Origin: an uncultured Myxococcaceae bacterium
GTDB lineage: Bacteria; Myxococcota_A; Polyangia; Polyangiales; Ga0077539
Reading direction: 5' to 3'
NCBI GenBank assembly: GCA_945952225.1
Contig: CAMFHP010000032.1
Span: forward strand, 1-64,000
DNA: 64,000 nt
The notes under the pieces were generated by a model, which had not been told where the DNA came from, searched no databases, and saw only the letters and a list, made by a program, of their open reading frames with translations. The translations under genes were made by a program, and so were the position numbers. Positions 8,460-17,630 of the stretch are shown here, in pieces; the stretch's first letter is position 1, and each line of letters opens with the position of its first letter.

Positions 8460-9401
8460 CTATCCCTTGAAGAACTCCGACTGATCGACGAAGCGCACGC
8501 CCGCGCGGGTCGCGAAGGTGCGGTCCGTGGTCATGTCGCCGACCATGAGCGTGTGCGCGCGGTCGAGGGCGTAGCGCTCGATGAAGTCCACCGCGAGGCC
8601 CGGCATGGGCTTGCGGCAGAAGCAGTTGATCGGCGCGGGCTCATGCGGACAGAACGCGACCTCAATTTCGAGGCCCAGGAGCTCGTTGGTCTTCGCGAAG
8701 CACGCGCGCGCCATGTCGAGCGTGAGGTCGCCCTTCGACACGCCGCTCTGGTTCGACACGCCGAGCAGCTTGTATCCCTGCGACTGGTAGCGCTTCAGCA
8801 CCTCGGTGCGCCCCGGCAGCACCTCGATGTCATCGGGCGTGAGCGGGTACTTCGCGCCGCTCTTCGTGCGACGGAGCGTGCCGTCGTAGTCGAGCAGCAG
8901 CGCGCGGTTCGTGTGGTGCGCGGGCTGCGGTGCGCGGGTGAAGGCCACGCGCTCCACCGAGGCGAATCCCTCCGCCGTGGTGGGCTCTTCGAAGGCCTTG
9001 CGATAGCGGAACAGCACCGACGGACCGAAGGTGTTCGGATCCTTCTTCGAGAGCTTCTTGATCTCGTCGGGCGAGGGGAGGCGGCCGTGCTTCCGCACCA
9101 TGCGCTCGACGGCGTTGTACTGCGCGTCTTCGATGGTGCTCGCGAGCCACACGCAGCGCACGGGAACGTTGCGCGCGCGTCCGAGGTCGAGCAGCGCGGC
9201 GCGGCTCTCGCGCGTGGCGTAGGTGTTGTCGAGCACCACCGACGCGCCCTCATCGAGGGCCTGCGCCACGAGGGGAACGAGGTCTGCGAGCGACGCGTCG
9301 CCGAGGCTGTCGCGGTTGATGCGACGGTGCGTGGCGAAGCGCGAGGCCGTGAGCGACGACTTGCCCGACGCGGGATAGCCCAGCACGAGAACGATCTCCA
9401 T
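8460..9401 (-). CDS. Polynucleotide kinase-phosphatase-like protein (P-loop kinase + HAD)
   Basis: The first 150 residues form a P-loop kinase: GYPASGKS at residues 8-15, and DNTYATRESR and CVWLAS further on. The second half is a HAD phosphatase: LLLDYDGTL (motif I, Asp-x-Asp, near residue 165), GVSNQSGV (motif II), and a C-terminal MVGDMTTDRTFA (motif IV). CFCRKPMPG is the Cys-containing loop seen in HisB/GmhB-like phosphatases. The order kinase then phosphatase is that of T4 Pnkp, and the reverse of the animal enzyme. A role in end-healing of nucleic acids is a reasonable inference but not proven; other small-molecule kinase-phosphatases share these folds. First of a possible minus-strand group with the ferrochelatase. 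Confidence 0.8.
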   Translation of the reverse strand: MEIVLVLGYPASGKSSLTASRFATHRRINRDSLGDASLADLVPLVAQALDEGASVVLDNTYATRESRAALLDLGRARNVPVRCVWLASTIEDAQYNAVERMVRKHGRLPSPDEIKKLSKKDPNTFGPSVLFRYRKAFEEPTTAEGFASVERVAFTRAPQPAHHTNRALLLDYDGTLRRTKSGAKYPLTPDDIEVLPGRTEVLKRYQSQGYKLLGVSNQSGVSKGDLTLDMARACFAKTNELLGLEIEVAFCPHEPAPINCFCRKPMPGLAVDFIERYALDRAHTLMVGDMTTDRTFATRAGVRFVDQSEFFKG

Positions 9402-9418
9402 GGTGGGCGCGGAGGCTA

Positions 9419-10471
9419 TCAGCGCGCGGGACGAGCGCCTACGGGCGGTCCACCGCGGCTCGGGGGCGGACCCTCGACGCGCTCCGGCGGGTTCGCGGGC
9501 ACGATCGTGAGGCGACGGTGCTCGGCGTGCTGCGCGTACGTGCGTCGCACCACGTCGGCCATGAGGTCGAGAAAGAGCGGGTCGTCGTTCACGGCCCGCG
9601 CGCGCGCCATCGGAACACCGAGCGTCGCGCAGGTCTCCGCGGCCTCGCGGTCGAGATCCCAGAGCACCTCGACGTGGTCACACAGAAACCCGATGGGGCA
9701 CAGCACCGCCGCGTCGAGCTCGCCCTTCGCGTGCGCCGCGCGGAGCCAGTCGTTCACGTCGGGGTCGAGCCACGGATCCTCGGGCCGACCGCTGCGCGAC
9801 TGGTACACCGTCACCCACGGGAGCTTCGTGCGCAGCGAGTCCATCACCGCGCGCGCGGCCTCGTCGAAGTGCTCGCGGTACATGCTCTTCGCGGCCATGG
9901 GCGTCGGGATGCTGTGCGCCGTGAACACCACCGTGGCCTTCGAACGCAGCGCCGCGGGCAGCGTCGCGAGGGCCGCGGCCACGTGCGAGGCGTTCGCGCG
10001 AATGAAGCCCTCGTGCGTGTTCCAGTCGTCGACGAAGACCACCTCGACGTCGGCGAGTCCGCGGGCCACGAGCTCTTTGCGCGCGTCGGCGACGTTCTGC
10101 TTGTACTGCCCGCAGCTCGAATAGCTCTTCTGCGCCGCGGTGATGAACCCGATGGCCCGGCGCACGCCCGCGCGGCTCATCTCCGCGAGGGTGTCGGCGA
10201 GAAAGGGCTTCCAGTTGCGCATGCCCACGTACACGGGCAGGTCGGGGCCGTAGCGACGGAGCCGCGCCGCGAGCCCCTCGACCTGACGCATCGTGAGCTC
10301 GGTGATGGGCGACACGCCGTCGAAGTGCTCGTAGTGGTGCACCACCTCTTCGAGGCGCTCGGGCGACACACGACGACCGCGCAGCACGTTGGCGAGAAAG
10401 GGACGGATGTCGTCCATGCCCTGCGGCCCCCCGAAGGAGACCACGAGCACGGCGTCGAAGGGCTTGTGCAT
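9419..10471 (-). CDS. hemH: Ferrochelatase (haem or coproporphyrin type)
   Basis: Catalyses insertion of Fe2+ into a porphyrin, at the end of haem synthesis. The protein begins MHKPFDAVLVVSFGGPQGMD, contains the active-site TAHSIP near residue 187, and FLCDHVEVLWDLD near residue 265, which supplies the conserved Glu. The DHVEVLWDLD form is closer to the coproporphyrin ferrochelatase (CpfC) branch than to the E. coli protoporphyrin enzyme, so the substrate may be coproporphyrin III. Start 10471 is preferred over 10522 because the extra 17 residues have no homologous character. It is 8 bp downstream of the gene at 10480, in the same direction. The C-terminal tail (last 25 residues, Pro/Arg/Gly-rich) extends beyond the usual fold. 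Confidence 0.92.
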   Translation of the reverse strand: MHKPFDAVLVVSFGGPQGMDDIRPFLANVLRGRRVSPERLEEVVHHYEHFDGVSPITELTMRQVEGLAARLRRYGPDLPVYVGMRNWKPFLADTLAEMSRAGVRRAIGFITAAQKSYSSCGQYKQNVADARKELVARGLADVEVVFVDDWNTHEGFIRANASHVAAALATLPAALRSKATVVFTAHSIPTPMAAKSMYREHFDEAARAVMDSLRTKLPWVTVYQSRSGRPEDPWLDPDVNDWLRAAHAKGELDAAVLCPIGFLCDHVEVLWDLDREAAETCATLGVPMARARAVNDDPLFLDLMADVVRRTYAQHAEHRRLTIVPANPPERVEGPPPSRGGPPVGARPAR

Positions 10472-10479
10472 GGCGCGCT

Positions 10480-11436
10480 CTACGATGCCTGCGGCGCGCT
10501 CGCGGTCGCGGCGGCCCACCACGCTTCGAAGCCCGGCGTACGAACGAACGCACGGAGCCCCGGCAGCGCGTGCTGGTGCAGCCCCTCGCGCACGGTCTCA
10601 CGGAGCCCCGCGTCGTCGAGGAGCGAGCCCACGGTCTCCGTCGCGAGCGCGTCGAGCACGGCGCGGAGCTCGTCGCGTACGGCGTCGCGGACTTCACTGC
10701 GCGCGAGGTTGTGGGCGAGCACCGTGGGCGCCACCGCGTCGAGGTCGGCCCAGGGCACCCGCGCCGAACCGCGCACCGCCTCGGCCTCCGTGGTCTTCAG
10801 GAACTTCTCGAAGGCCTTGAGCCGCCGCGCGCCGAGGGCCTTCGCGGTCTCTTCGCTGCGCAGCCGCTCGGCGATGCGCGCCTGCACCGTGCCCACGGCG
10901 CCGTCGACGAAATCTCTCGCGCGCTCTTGCAGGCGCTGCTGCACCTCTTCGCCGAGGCCGCCGAGCACCGAGCCCGCCGCGCGCGCGCCCCATCCGATCG
11001 CTCCGCGGAGGCCGCCCGAGCCCGCGGATTTGTTCTCCGTGAGCGCGGTGCTGGCCTTGGCGATGAACCCGCTGATCGACTCGCTGAGCATGGCGCGCAC
11101 GGCGTCGCGCACGCGCTCGTTGGCCACGGCCTCGTCGATCCACGAGCGGGGGATGTACGCGGGCTTCGAGAGCCGCGCGCGGAGCCCGTCGATCGCGGGC
11201 TGCGGGAGCCACGCGGCCATGGTCACCGTGCTCTTCGAAGCGCGCTCGAGGAGGCGCAGTCGCATCGGAGCCCAGAGGCGCGTGTGCCAGCGGCGAACGC
11301 GGTCGGGTTCGGCGAGGGTGTCGACGGCGCGCATCACCCGCTCGACGTCGACGAGCTCGCCCACGGGACGCGTGCAGGCGTGGTCGTACGTGAGGTCGAT
11401 CAGCGCGCGGAGCTGGTCATCGGAGAGGTCGGGCAT
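10480..11436 (-). CDS. Conserved helical protein of unknown function
   Basis: 318 residues, almost entirely amphipathic helix, rich in Ala, Arg, Leu and Glu. No signal peptide and no clear membrane segment, though AIGWGARAAGSVLGGLG (about residues 145-161) is Gly/Ala-rich and could be a flexible or membrane-touching segment. No motif that I can tie to a family. It lies immediately upstream of hemH with an 8-bp gap, so co-transcription is likely, but a functional link to haem synthesis is not shown by the sequence. Confidence 0.7.
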   Translation of the reverse strand: MPDLSDDQLRALIDLTYDHACTRPVGELVDVERVMRAVDTLAEPDRVRRWHTRLWAPMRLRLLERASKSTVTMAAWLPQPAIDGLRARLSKPAYIPRSWIDEAVANERVRDAVRAMLSESISGFIAKASTALTENKSAGSGGLRGAIGWGARAAGSVLGGLGEEVQQRLQERARDFVDGAVGTVQARIAERLRSEETAKALGARRLKAFEKFLKTTEAEAVRGSARVPWADLDAVAPTVLAHNLARSEVRDAVRDELRAVLDALATETVGSLLDDAGLRETVREGLHQHALPGLRAFVRTPGFEAWWAAATASAPQAS

Positions 11437-11480
11437 GGGGCCGCGACGCTACCACGGGTGATTTCTCAAACGCCCTTCAA

Positions 11481-12776
11481 TCAAGCCCGTTCGGTGCTGG
11501 CGGGCTGGCGCCGCGCGCTCACGCGGGTGACCCGTCGACGGCGCACGGTCTCGACCTGAAGGAGCCAGTCGCCGAAGCGCACGCGGTCGCCCACGCGGGC
11601 GATGCGTCCGAGGCGTTCGAGCACCGCGCCACCCACCGTGTCGGCGTCGGTGTCGTCGAGGGGAACGCCGTGGGCGCGCAGGTCGTCGAGGGCCACCATG
11701 CCGTCGGCCACGAGGGTTCCATCGCCGCGCGCTTCGACCTTCGGGGCCTCCTCGTCGTGCTCGTCGCGAATCTCGCCGACGATCTCTTCGAGCACGTCTT
11801 CGAGGGTGACGATGCCGCTCGTGCCGCCGTACTCGTCGACCACGACGGCGAAGGGCATCTGGCGCCGCTGCATCTCGCGCATGAGGTCGAGGAGGTTCGT
11901 GGTCTCGGGCACGAGCAGGGCCTCACGCATCGCCGCGCGGAGCGTCGGCGGGCGCTCCACGGTGAGGATGAAGTCCTTCATGTTGAGGTAGCCCACGAGG
12001 CGGTCGAGGTTGCCGCCCTCGACGAGCGGAAAGCGCGTGAAGCCCGACGCGCGCGCACGCTCGATGCCTTCGTCGAAGGGCAGGTCGGCGTCGAGCCAGG
12101 TCACGTCGACGCGCGGCACCATCACCTGCCGCGCCGTGCGCTCGGTGAAGCGCACCACGCGCTCCAACAGCTGGCGCTTGGCCTGCGAGAGGCGGCCCTT
12201 GGCGTAGGCCTGCGTGAGCATCCCGAGGATCTCCTCCTCGGAGAGCGCGCCCTCGGCGTCGTGCATCGAGGGAAAGCCCAGCGCGCGCAGCAGCAGCGAC
12301 GAGGCCCCGTTGAGCACGATGAGACCGGGAAATACCAGCCAATAGATCACCCGCAGCGGCCGTGACACCGCGAGGGCCACGCGCTCCGCCGAACGGATCG
12401 CGATGAGCTTGGGCACCAGCTCGCCGAACACGATGTGCGAGGCCGTGAGCGCCGAGAAGCCCAGCACCACCGAGACCGTGTGCAGCGCCGCGGGCGACAC
12501 GAAGGTGATCGGGCTCAGCAGCGCCACGAGGCCGTGCGTGACCGCGGGCTCGCCCACGGAGCCGAGGCCCAGCGACGCGAGCGTGATCCCGAGCTGCGTG
12601 GCCGAGAGGTAGCGATCGAGCTGTTGGGAGACGGCGACGGTGGCGCGCGCGGCGTCGTCGGAGCGGCGCGAGAGCTGTTCGAGCTGCGTGGCGCGGAGCT
12701 TGACGAGCGCAAACTCCGCCGCGACGAAGAAGCCGTTGAGAAAGACGAAGACGGCGACGAGGCCGATGGCGAGCAC
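11481..12776 (-). CDS. HlyC/CorC-type transporter-associated protein (CNNM domain, CBS pair)
   Basis: Four hydrophobic segments in the first 200 residues make a CNNM/DUF21 membrane domain ([23 protein letters not shown] at the start). A CBS pair follows ([19 protein letters not shown] ... [12 protein letters not shown] ... [20 protein letters not shown]) and then a C-terminal CorC_HlyC domain. The [20 protein letters not shown] stretch is the family hallmark. Proteins of this family are implicated in Mg2+/Co2+ efflux or its regulation through nucleotide binding to the CBS pair. Length (431 aa) is normal. The gene downstream of it on the same strand starts 45 bp away. Confidence 0.92.
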   Translation of the reverse strand: MLAIGLVAVFVFLNGFFVAAEFALVKLRATQLEQLSRRSDDAARATVAVSQQLDRYLSATQLGITLASLGLGSVGEPAVTHGLVALLSPITFVSPAALHTVSVVLGFSALTASHIVFGELVPKLIAIRSAERVALAVSRPLRVIYWLVFPGLIVLNGASSLLLRALGFPSMHDAEGALSEEEILGMLTQAYAKGRLSQAKRQLLERVVRFTERTARQVMVPRVDVTWLDADLPFDEGIERARASGFTRFPLVEGGNLDRLVGYLNMKDFILTVERPPTLRAAMREALLVPETTNLLDLMREMQRRQMPFAVVVDEYGGTSGIVTLEDVLEEIVGEIRDEHDEEAPKVEARGDGTLVADGMVALDDLRAHGVPLDDTDADTVGGAVLERLGRIARVGDRVRFGDWLLQVETVRRRRVTRVSARRQPASTERA

Positions 12777-12789
12777 AGCGGGCGGGAGA

Positions 12790-13620
12790 CTAACCCGAAG
12801 CCGCGCCCGAAGACGAAGCGCTTGCAGCGCCGGGCTCGGGATAGATCTCCTTGAGCGCCTTGCGCAGGCGGTCGAGGCCGATCTCTTCCGCGGCCTCCTT
12901 CTGGAAGATCTTGTAGATGCGGATGTAGTCGGTCACCACCGAGCGGCCGATGCCCAGCTCGCGCTCGATCTCGCGCTCGATGAACGACTCGAAGGAGTTG
13001 TACCCCTTCGCCTGGTAGAGCTCCGAGGTCGAGAGCTCGAGCAGGATGCGCGCGGCCTCCCAGTACTGCCGGTGGAGGTTGCGCTTGAGGTTCTTGAGCT
13101 GCTGGATGAGGTTGATCGCGCGGGTGAGGTTGGCCTTGAGCTTCTCGGCCCCCTCGGGCACGCGAGCGGGCGCGTGGAGCGACCCCGGCGTGGTGGGCTT
13201 CGGCGGCGGCGGCACAGCACCCGCCTCACGGGGCGGCAGCGGCGCGCGCGGCACCCGACGCGGCAGCATCGGCGGAGCGCCGCGCTTGACCTTCTTCTTC
13301 TTGATGATCGTTCCGTCGACCGCGGCGGGCGCGGGCGTCGAGGGAACTTCGGGTTTGGCAGCAGGCGCGGCCTTGGCGGCGGGCTTCGCCGCGGGCGCGA
13401 CCTTGGCAGGCTTCGTTGCGGGCGCGGCCTTGGCGGGCGCGACCTTGGCAGCAGGCTTCGCCGCGGGCGCGGGCTTCGCGGCCTTGGGAGCGGCCTTGGC
13501 GGGCGCGGGCTTCGCAGCGGGCGCACCCTTGGCAGTCTTCGCGGGGGCGCCCTTCGGAGCGGGCTTCGCGTCCTTGCGGGTCGCCTTCGCGGCGGCCTTT
13601 GTCCCCTTCGCCTTCGTCAT
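12790..13620 (-). CDS. Histone-H1-like Lys/Ala/Pro tail fused to a helical (HTH-like) domain
   Basis: Residues 1-110 are a low-complexity tail of AKPA/AAKPAAK units, similar to eukaryotic histone H1 tails and to the tails of bacterial H1-like proteins. After a Pro-rich spacer, the last 110 residues are a conserved helical domain: LTRAINLIQQLKNLKRNLHR, then YNSFESFIEREIERELGIGR and VTDYIRIYKIFQKEAAEEIG. The second half looks like a helix-turn-helix unit of the kind seen in DUF3102/ParB-like proteins. DNA binding and nucleoid compaction are inferred. GGAGAG precedes the ATG at 13620. The repetitive DNA from about 13340 to 13600 encodes the tail. Confidence 0.75.
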   Translation of the reverse strand: MTKAKGTKAAAKATRKDAKPAPKGAPAKTAKGAPAAKPAPAKAAPKAAKPAPAAKPAAKVAPAKAAPATKPAKVAPAAKPAAKAAPAAKPEVPSTPAPAAVDGTIIKKKKVKRGAPPMLPRRVPRAPLPPREAGAVPPPPKPTTPGSLHAPARVPEGAEKLKANLTRAINLIQQLKNLKRNLHRQYWEAARILLELSTSELYQAKGYNSFESFIEREIERELGIGRSVVTDYIRIYKIFQKEAAEEIGLDRLRKALKEIYPEPGAASASSSGAASG

Positions 13621-13763
13621 GGAACTCTCCAGACCAGTGAATTGACCAGCGATTCAGCGGACGCATAACACCGGCACCCCTCCGCCAGCAATCTTTTCGT
13701 CGGAAAGTCAAGACCTTCGCTGCGTTCTGTCACCCGCCCTCGCAAAAACACACTGGAACTCCA

Positions 13764-14981
13764 GTGATTTCTTTCGGTTGCACCGAGGCACCCTCCGGGG
13801 TGACCGTGCCGGGCGTGCGCGAAGTCTCCGAAGCCGTGTCTCTGCCTCCGACGTCTCCCGACGGCCCCCGCGACGAGGGCGAACCCCTGCGTTTCGACGC
13901 GGCCGAGGGCCACGGTCTCGACGTGCTGGCGCGGCTCCTCGGGGCCTCCGACGTGGGGATGGCGCTCCAGGGCGTGACCCTCGCCGACCCGCACCCCGCG
14001 CTATTGGAAGCGGGCGCGCAGCGCATCGCGCGGGCCTGCGTGGCCTGGCTCACCGTCGACGACGGATGGCGCGAGCGCGCGGTGCTCCGCGACGGCACCC
14101 GCGCCCGCGGACGCCTCTGGGACGCGCACCTCACCGGCGATTTCTCCCTGCGCTTCACCGCCGCGCCGCGCGACTTCTGGCTCCGCGCGGCGCGCGTGCT
14201 GCCCGAGCTCTCGTCCCTCGACAGCGCTGCCGCGAAGCCCGCGCGTCGCCTCTCGCGCCTGCTCTCCACGCTCGACGGCGCCGACCGACGGGCCGCGGGC
14301 GACGTGGTGTTCTTCGCGATCGTGTGCGACGCGCTCCGTAGCTTTCGTCTCACCGCGGTCGACGAGGGCGCCCTCGTGCGCGGGCTCTGCGCGGCCTCGC
14401 CCCTCGCGTCGCTCCAGCGCCCCGATGCGACGGTCTCACGCGACGAGCTCCGCGCGCGCTTCGCAGCCCTCCTCGACCCCGCGTGCGTGCGCGCCGTCGA
14501 GTGCGTCGGCGGACGCCTCGTCGCCCGATGGAACCGCGCCTTCGAAGACACCCTTCGCACCACGGCCCCCGCGCCCGAGCAGACGGCCCGCTGGCGCGCG
14601 CTCGCCGACACGCTCCACGCCTGGCTCGACACCCTCGACGGCGCCCTTCGCATGGATCTCTCCGACGCCCTCGCGCGCCACGCCGCGTGGGTGTTCAACG
14701 GTCCCTTCAACGGGGGCGTCGAGGCCGCGCGCGCCGCGGTGGCCGCGAGCGTTCGACTCCGTGACCTCACCGAGCGCGACGCCCTCCTCGCCGCGGTCTC
14801 CGACGTGTGCGGGCTCTACGCGCGGCTGCTCAAACGCCGCGACGCGCTGGCCCTGGAGCGCTACGGCGACGACCGTTACGACGAGGCGCAGGCCTTCGTG
14901 CGCGAGGCCGATCGCTGGCTCACGCCGCTGCGCGCGCGGGTCGACGGCGTGGCCCGCGCGTTCGCGCCCGTGATCGCGTGA
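13764..14981 (+). CDS. Unknown protein upstream of FtsH-like gene
   Basis: 405 residues, cytosolic by composition, alpha-helical, with no signal, membrane segment or motif I can assign. Codon third positions are strongly G/C, so it is a real gene. It begins 75 bp upstream of the FtsH-like gene on the same strand and may be an accessory member of that locus. The exact start is uncertain: the first 35 residues are weakly structured, and a later start is possible. Calling it one of the 'X' accessory families of FtsH ternary systems would need a profile search. Confidence 0.65.
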   Translation: MISFGCTEAPSGVTVPGVREVSEAVSLPPTSPDGPRDEGEPLRFDAAEGHGLDVLARLLGASDVGMALQGVTLADPHPALLEAGAQRIARACVAWLTVDDGWRERAVLRDGTRARGRLWDAHLTGDFSLRFTAAPRDFWLRAARVLPELSSLDSAAAKPARRLSRLLSTLDGADRRAAGDVVFFAIVCDALRSFRLTAVDEGALVRGLCAASPLASLQRPDATVSRDELRARFAALLDPACVRAVECVGGRLVARWNRAFEDTLRTTAPAPEQTARWRALADTLHAWLDTLDGALRMDLSDALARHAAWVFNGPFNGGVEAARAAVAASVRLRDLTERDALLAAVSDVCGLYARLLKRRDALALERYGDDRYDEAQAFVREADRWLTPLRARVDGVARAFAPVIA

Positions 14982-15056
14982 CCGATCGCACACCGTCGCT
15001 GTGACCGCGCGTGGCCGTTGCGTGCGGGCGCGGAGCGGGTAGGTTGCGGGGCTCCC

Positions 15057-17153
15057 ATGAACCGCACCCTGCCGATCACCGCGCTCCCCACGGCGCTGCG
15101 GGTCGAAGACGCCGTCGAGGCCGCCTGCGCCGACGACATCACGTTCATCGAAGAGCGACTGCGCCGCGGCACCTCGGTGCTCGTCGAGTGCGACAAGGAG
15201 CTCGCGCTCTACCTCTACCTCGCCGTGCGCGCGCGGCTCCGTCGCAGCAAAGACGGACCGAAGCTCGTGGTGGTCGACGGCCGTCCGTCACCCGAAGGCG
15301 GCGCGCGCACCAACCTCGCGCGCATGCTCGAACAGCTCACCGAGGCCATTCGCGGGAGCGTCGAGCGCACGGCCATCGTGCTTCTCCACCTCGACGTGCT
15401 GACCACCACGCACACGGGGCTCACGCTCGAAGCGCGCGAGTCGATCCCGCTGCTCTACGAGAACCCCGAGGCGGTGCTCCTGGGCTTCCGCGATCCGAGC
15501 TTCGAGATCCCGAAGGTGATCCGCGGGGTGTTCGGCGCGCGGCGAGAGATCACGGGCATTCCCCGCGTGGCGCTGCCGAAGCTGCTCACGCAGCGCGAGG
15601 CGAGGGCCCTGCACGCGAGCGAGTTCGACCCCTTCGGGCTCTACAAATTCGTGTCCGGGGTCAACCCCGTGCGGTGCCGTCGGATCTTCTCCGAGCTCGC
15701 CACGCGCCGTGAGGCCGCGCCCGATCGACCGCTCGCCGCCGAGGTCTACAGCGAGATCCGCAAGCAGACCGCGAGCGACGACGTGGAACTCCCCAACGTC
15801 GATCTGGAGCGCGACATCGGCGGGTACACCGAGGTGAAGACCCGGCTCCGCGAGGAGCTCATCGACCTCGTGCGCCGCAAGGAGAGCGTGGGCTCCGAGG
15901 GTGATGTCGAAGCCCTCGAAGCGCTGCTCCCGCGGGGCATCATCTTTCACGGCCCGCCCGGCACGGGAAAGACCTGGTTCGCCAAGGCCGTGGCCACCGC
16001 GCTCAACGCGACGGTGATCGTGGTGTCGGGCCCCGAGCTCAAATCGAAGTGGGTGGGCGAGAGCGAAGAGAACCTCCGCCGCGTGTTCCGTCAGGCCCGG
16101 CAGGCGGCGCCCGCGGTGATCGTGTTCGACGAGATCGACGCCTTCGCGCACCAGCGCGGGTCGTACACGGGCAGCGGCGTCGAGCACTCGATGGTCAACC
16201 AGCTCCTCACCGAGATGGACGGCTTTCGCAAGAACGAGATGGTCTTCGTCGTGGGCACGACCAACTACCTCGAATCCCTCGACGGCGCGCTCCTGCGACC
16301 GGGGCGCTTCGAGTTCATGCTGGAGATCCCGGCGCCCGCCGTCGAAGACCGCGCGGCCATCACCCGCATCTACGACCAGAAGTTCGACCTCGGGCTCACC
16401 GACGCCCTCGTCGATCACATCGTGCGTCGCACCGAGGGAATGGCCGACCGCGAGAAGGGCATCCCCTTCTCCGGCGATCACCTCTACTCGCTGTGCCGCG
16501 CGCTCAAGCGTCAGCAGCTCCGCACGGGATCGCGCGCGCTCACCGTCGACGACGTCGACCGCGCGCTCCAGCGCAAGACCCGCAGGCCCGTGGTGCTCTC
16601 CGCCGCCGAGGAGCGCGTCATCGCCATTCACGAAGCGGGTCACGCCCTCGTCGCGATGCTGCTCCCGAAGTCGCGTCCGCCCGAGCGCATCTGCATCGCG
16701 CAGGATCAGGAGGGCGCCCTCGGCTACGTGCTCCGCGCGGCCCGCACGAACCCCTACACCACGGCCGAAGACGAGATGCGCGCCGACGTGTGCGTCGCCC
16801 TCGGCGGACAGGCCGCGGAGCGCATGGTGCTCGGCGAGTCGTCGGTGGGCGCGTGGGGAGACCTCCAGCAGGCCAACGCCGTCGTGCGCGCGATGGTCGA
16901 GCAGTACGGCATGGGCCGCTCGACGGGCGCCCGCGTGCTCCTCGACGACGAGGGACGCCCCGGCGTGGTCAGCGGCGCGCGTCGCCAGCGGGCCGACGAC
17001 GAGATCGACCGCATCCTCGCCGAGGAGTCCGCCCGATGCCGCGAGCTGCTGGAGAACCACCGCGCGCTCCATGAGGCGCTCTACACCCTGCTCCTCGAAC
17101 GCAAGGTGCTCGACGCCTCGACCCTCCGCGCCATGGTGCCCTCGCCGGGCTGA
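15057..17153 (+). CDS. FtsH-like AAA+ zinc metalloprotease without membrane anchor
   Basis: 698 residues. The N-terminal 230 residues are a non-FtsH region. The AAA+ module has Walker A GPPGTGKT near residue 300, Walker B VIVFDEID near 355, and LLRPGRFE as second-region-of-homology arginine finger near 418. The M41 protease domain has HEAGH near residue 525 as zinc ligands plus catalytic Glu, and GDLQQAN near 602 with the third ligand Asp. Unlike true FtsH there is no N-terminal transmembrane pair, so it should be cytosolic. With the MoxR and vWA-like genes downstream it fits the FtsH-MoxR-vWA ternary arrangement. ATG 15057 is chosen because it gives the first sensible N-terminus after a 75-bp gap. 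Confidence 0.9.
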   Translation: MNRTLPITALPTALRVEDAVEAACADDITFIEERLRRGTSVLVECDKELALYLYLAVRARLRRSKDGPKLVVVDGRPSPEGGARTNLARMLEQLTEAIRGSVERTAIVLLHLDVLTTTHTGLTLEARESIPLLYENPEAVLLGFRDPSFEIPKVIRGVFGARREITGIPRVALPKLLTQREARALHASEFDPFGLYKFVSGVNPVRCRRIFSELATRREAAPDRPLAAEVYSEIRKQTASDDVELPNVDLERDIGGYTEVKTRLREELIDLVRRKESVGSEGDVEALEALLPRGIIFHGPPGTGKTWFAKAVATALNATVIVVSGPELKSKWVGESEENLRRVFRQARQAAPAVIVFDEIDAFAHQRGSYTGSGVEHSMVNQLLTEMDGFRKNEMVFVVGTTNYLESLDGALLRPGRFEFMLEIPAPAVEDRAAITRIYDQKFDLGLTDALVDHIVRRTEGMADREKGIPFSGDHLYSLCRALKRQQLRTGSRALTVDDVDRALQRKTRRPVVLSAAEERVIAIHEAGHALVAMLLPKSRPPERICIAQDQEGALGYVLRAARTNPYTTAEDEMRADVCVALGGQAAERMVLGESSVGAWGDLQQANAVVRAMVEQYGMGRSTGARVLLDDEGRPGVVSGARRQRADDEIDRILAEESARCRELLENHRALHEALYTLLLERKVLDASTLRAMVPSPG

Positions 17154-17171
17154 GCGCCGCAGGGAGCGCCT

Positions 17172-17630
17172 CTACGAAACCGACGACGATTCTTGTTCGG
17201 TAGAACCCTCGCGCGGCGCCGCGAACCGATCGACGAGCCACGACCCGAGCAGCATCGCGCCCACGAAGAGCGCCGCCCGCGCGCTGCCCGTGCCCAGGGC
17301 CACGAGGGCCGGGCCCGGACAGAACCCCGCCACGCCCCATCCCGCGCCGAAGAGGGCGCTGCCGACCACGAGCCGCGCGTCGACGCCCCGCGTGGGGAGC
17401 ACGGGCATCGCATCGCCGAGCAGCGCCCGCTCGCGGCGCCGTGCGAGCGCGAAGCCCACGGCGGCCACGGGGATCGCGCCGCCCATCACGAAGGCCAGCG
17501 ACGGATCCCAACGCCCCGCGAGGTCGAGAAACGCACGGACCTTCCACGGGTCGGTCATGCCCGCGAGCACGAGTCCGAGGCCGAACGCGAGGCCCGCGAC
17601 GAGGGCGGCGACGACGTGGCGCGCGCTCAT
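17172..17630 (-). CDS. DUF6691/YedE-like membrane protein
   Basis: 152 residues with four hydrophobic segments and the conserved FGAGWGVAGFCPGPALVALG near residue 95, typical of the second half of YeeE/YedE thiosulfate-type transporters when these are split into two small proteins. Its ATG overlaps the stop of the upstream partner at 17627 by four bases (ATGA on the minus strand), so the two are coupled. The expected role is uptake of a sulfur compound (thiosulfate or related) through Cys-mediated relay; the Cys in FCPGP is retained. It ends 18 bp from the convergent FtsH-like gene. Confidence 0.85.
   Translation of the reverse strand: MSARHVVAALVAGLAFGLGLVLAGMTDPWKVRAFLDLAGRWDPSLAFVMGGAIPVAAVGFALARRRERALLGDAMPVLPTRGVDARLVVGSALFGAGWGVAGFCPGPALVALGTGSARAALFVGAMLLGSWLVDRFAAPREGSTEQESSSVS

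Noticed and set aside
13340-13600. The KPA-coding repeats as a non-coding satellite
   Set aside because: The repeat stays in frame inside a gene with a normal start and a conserved C-terminal domain.
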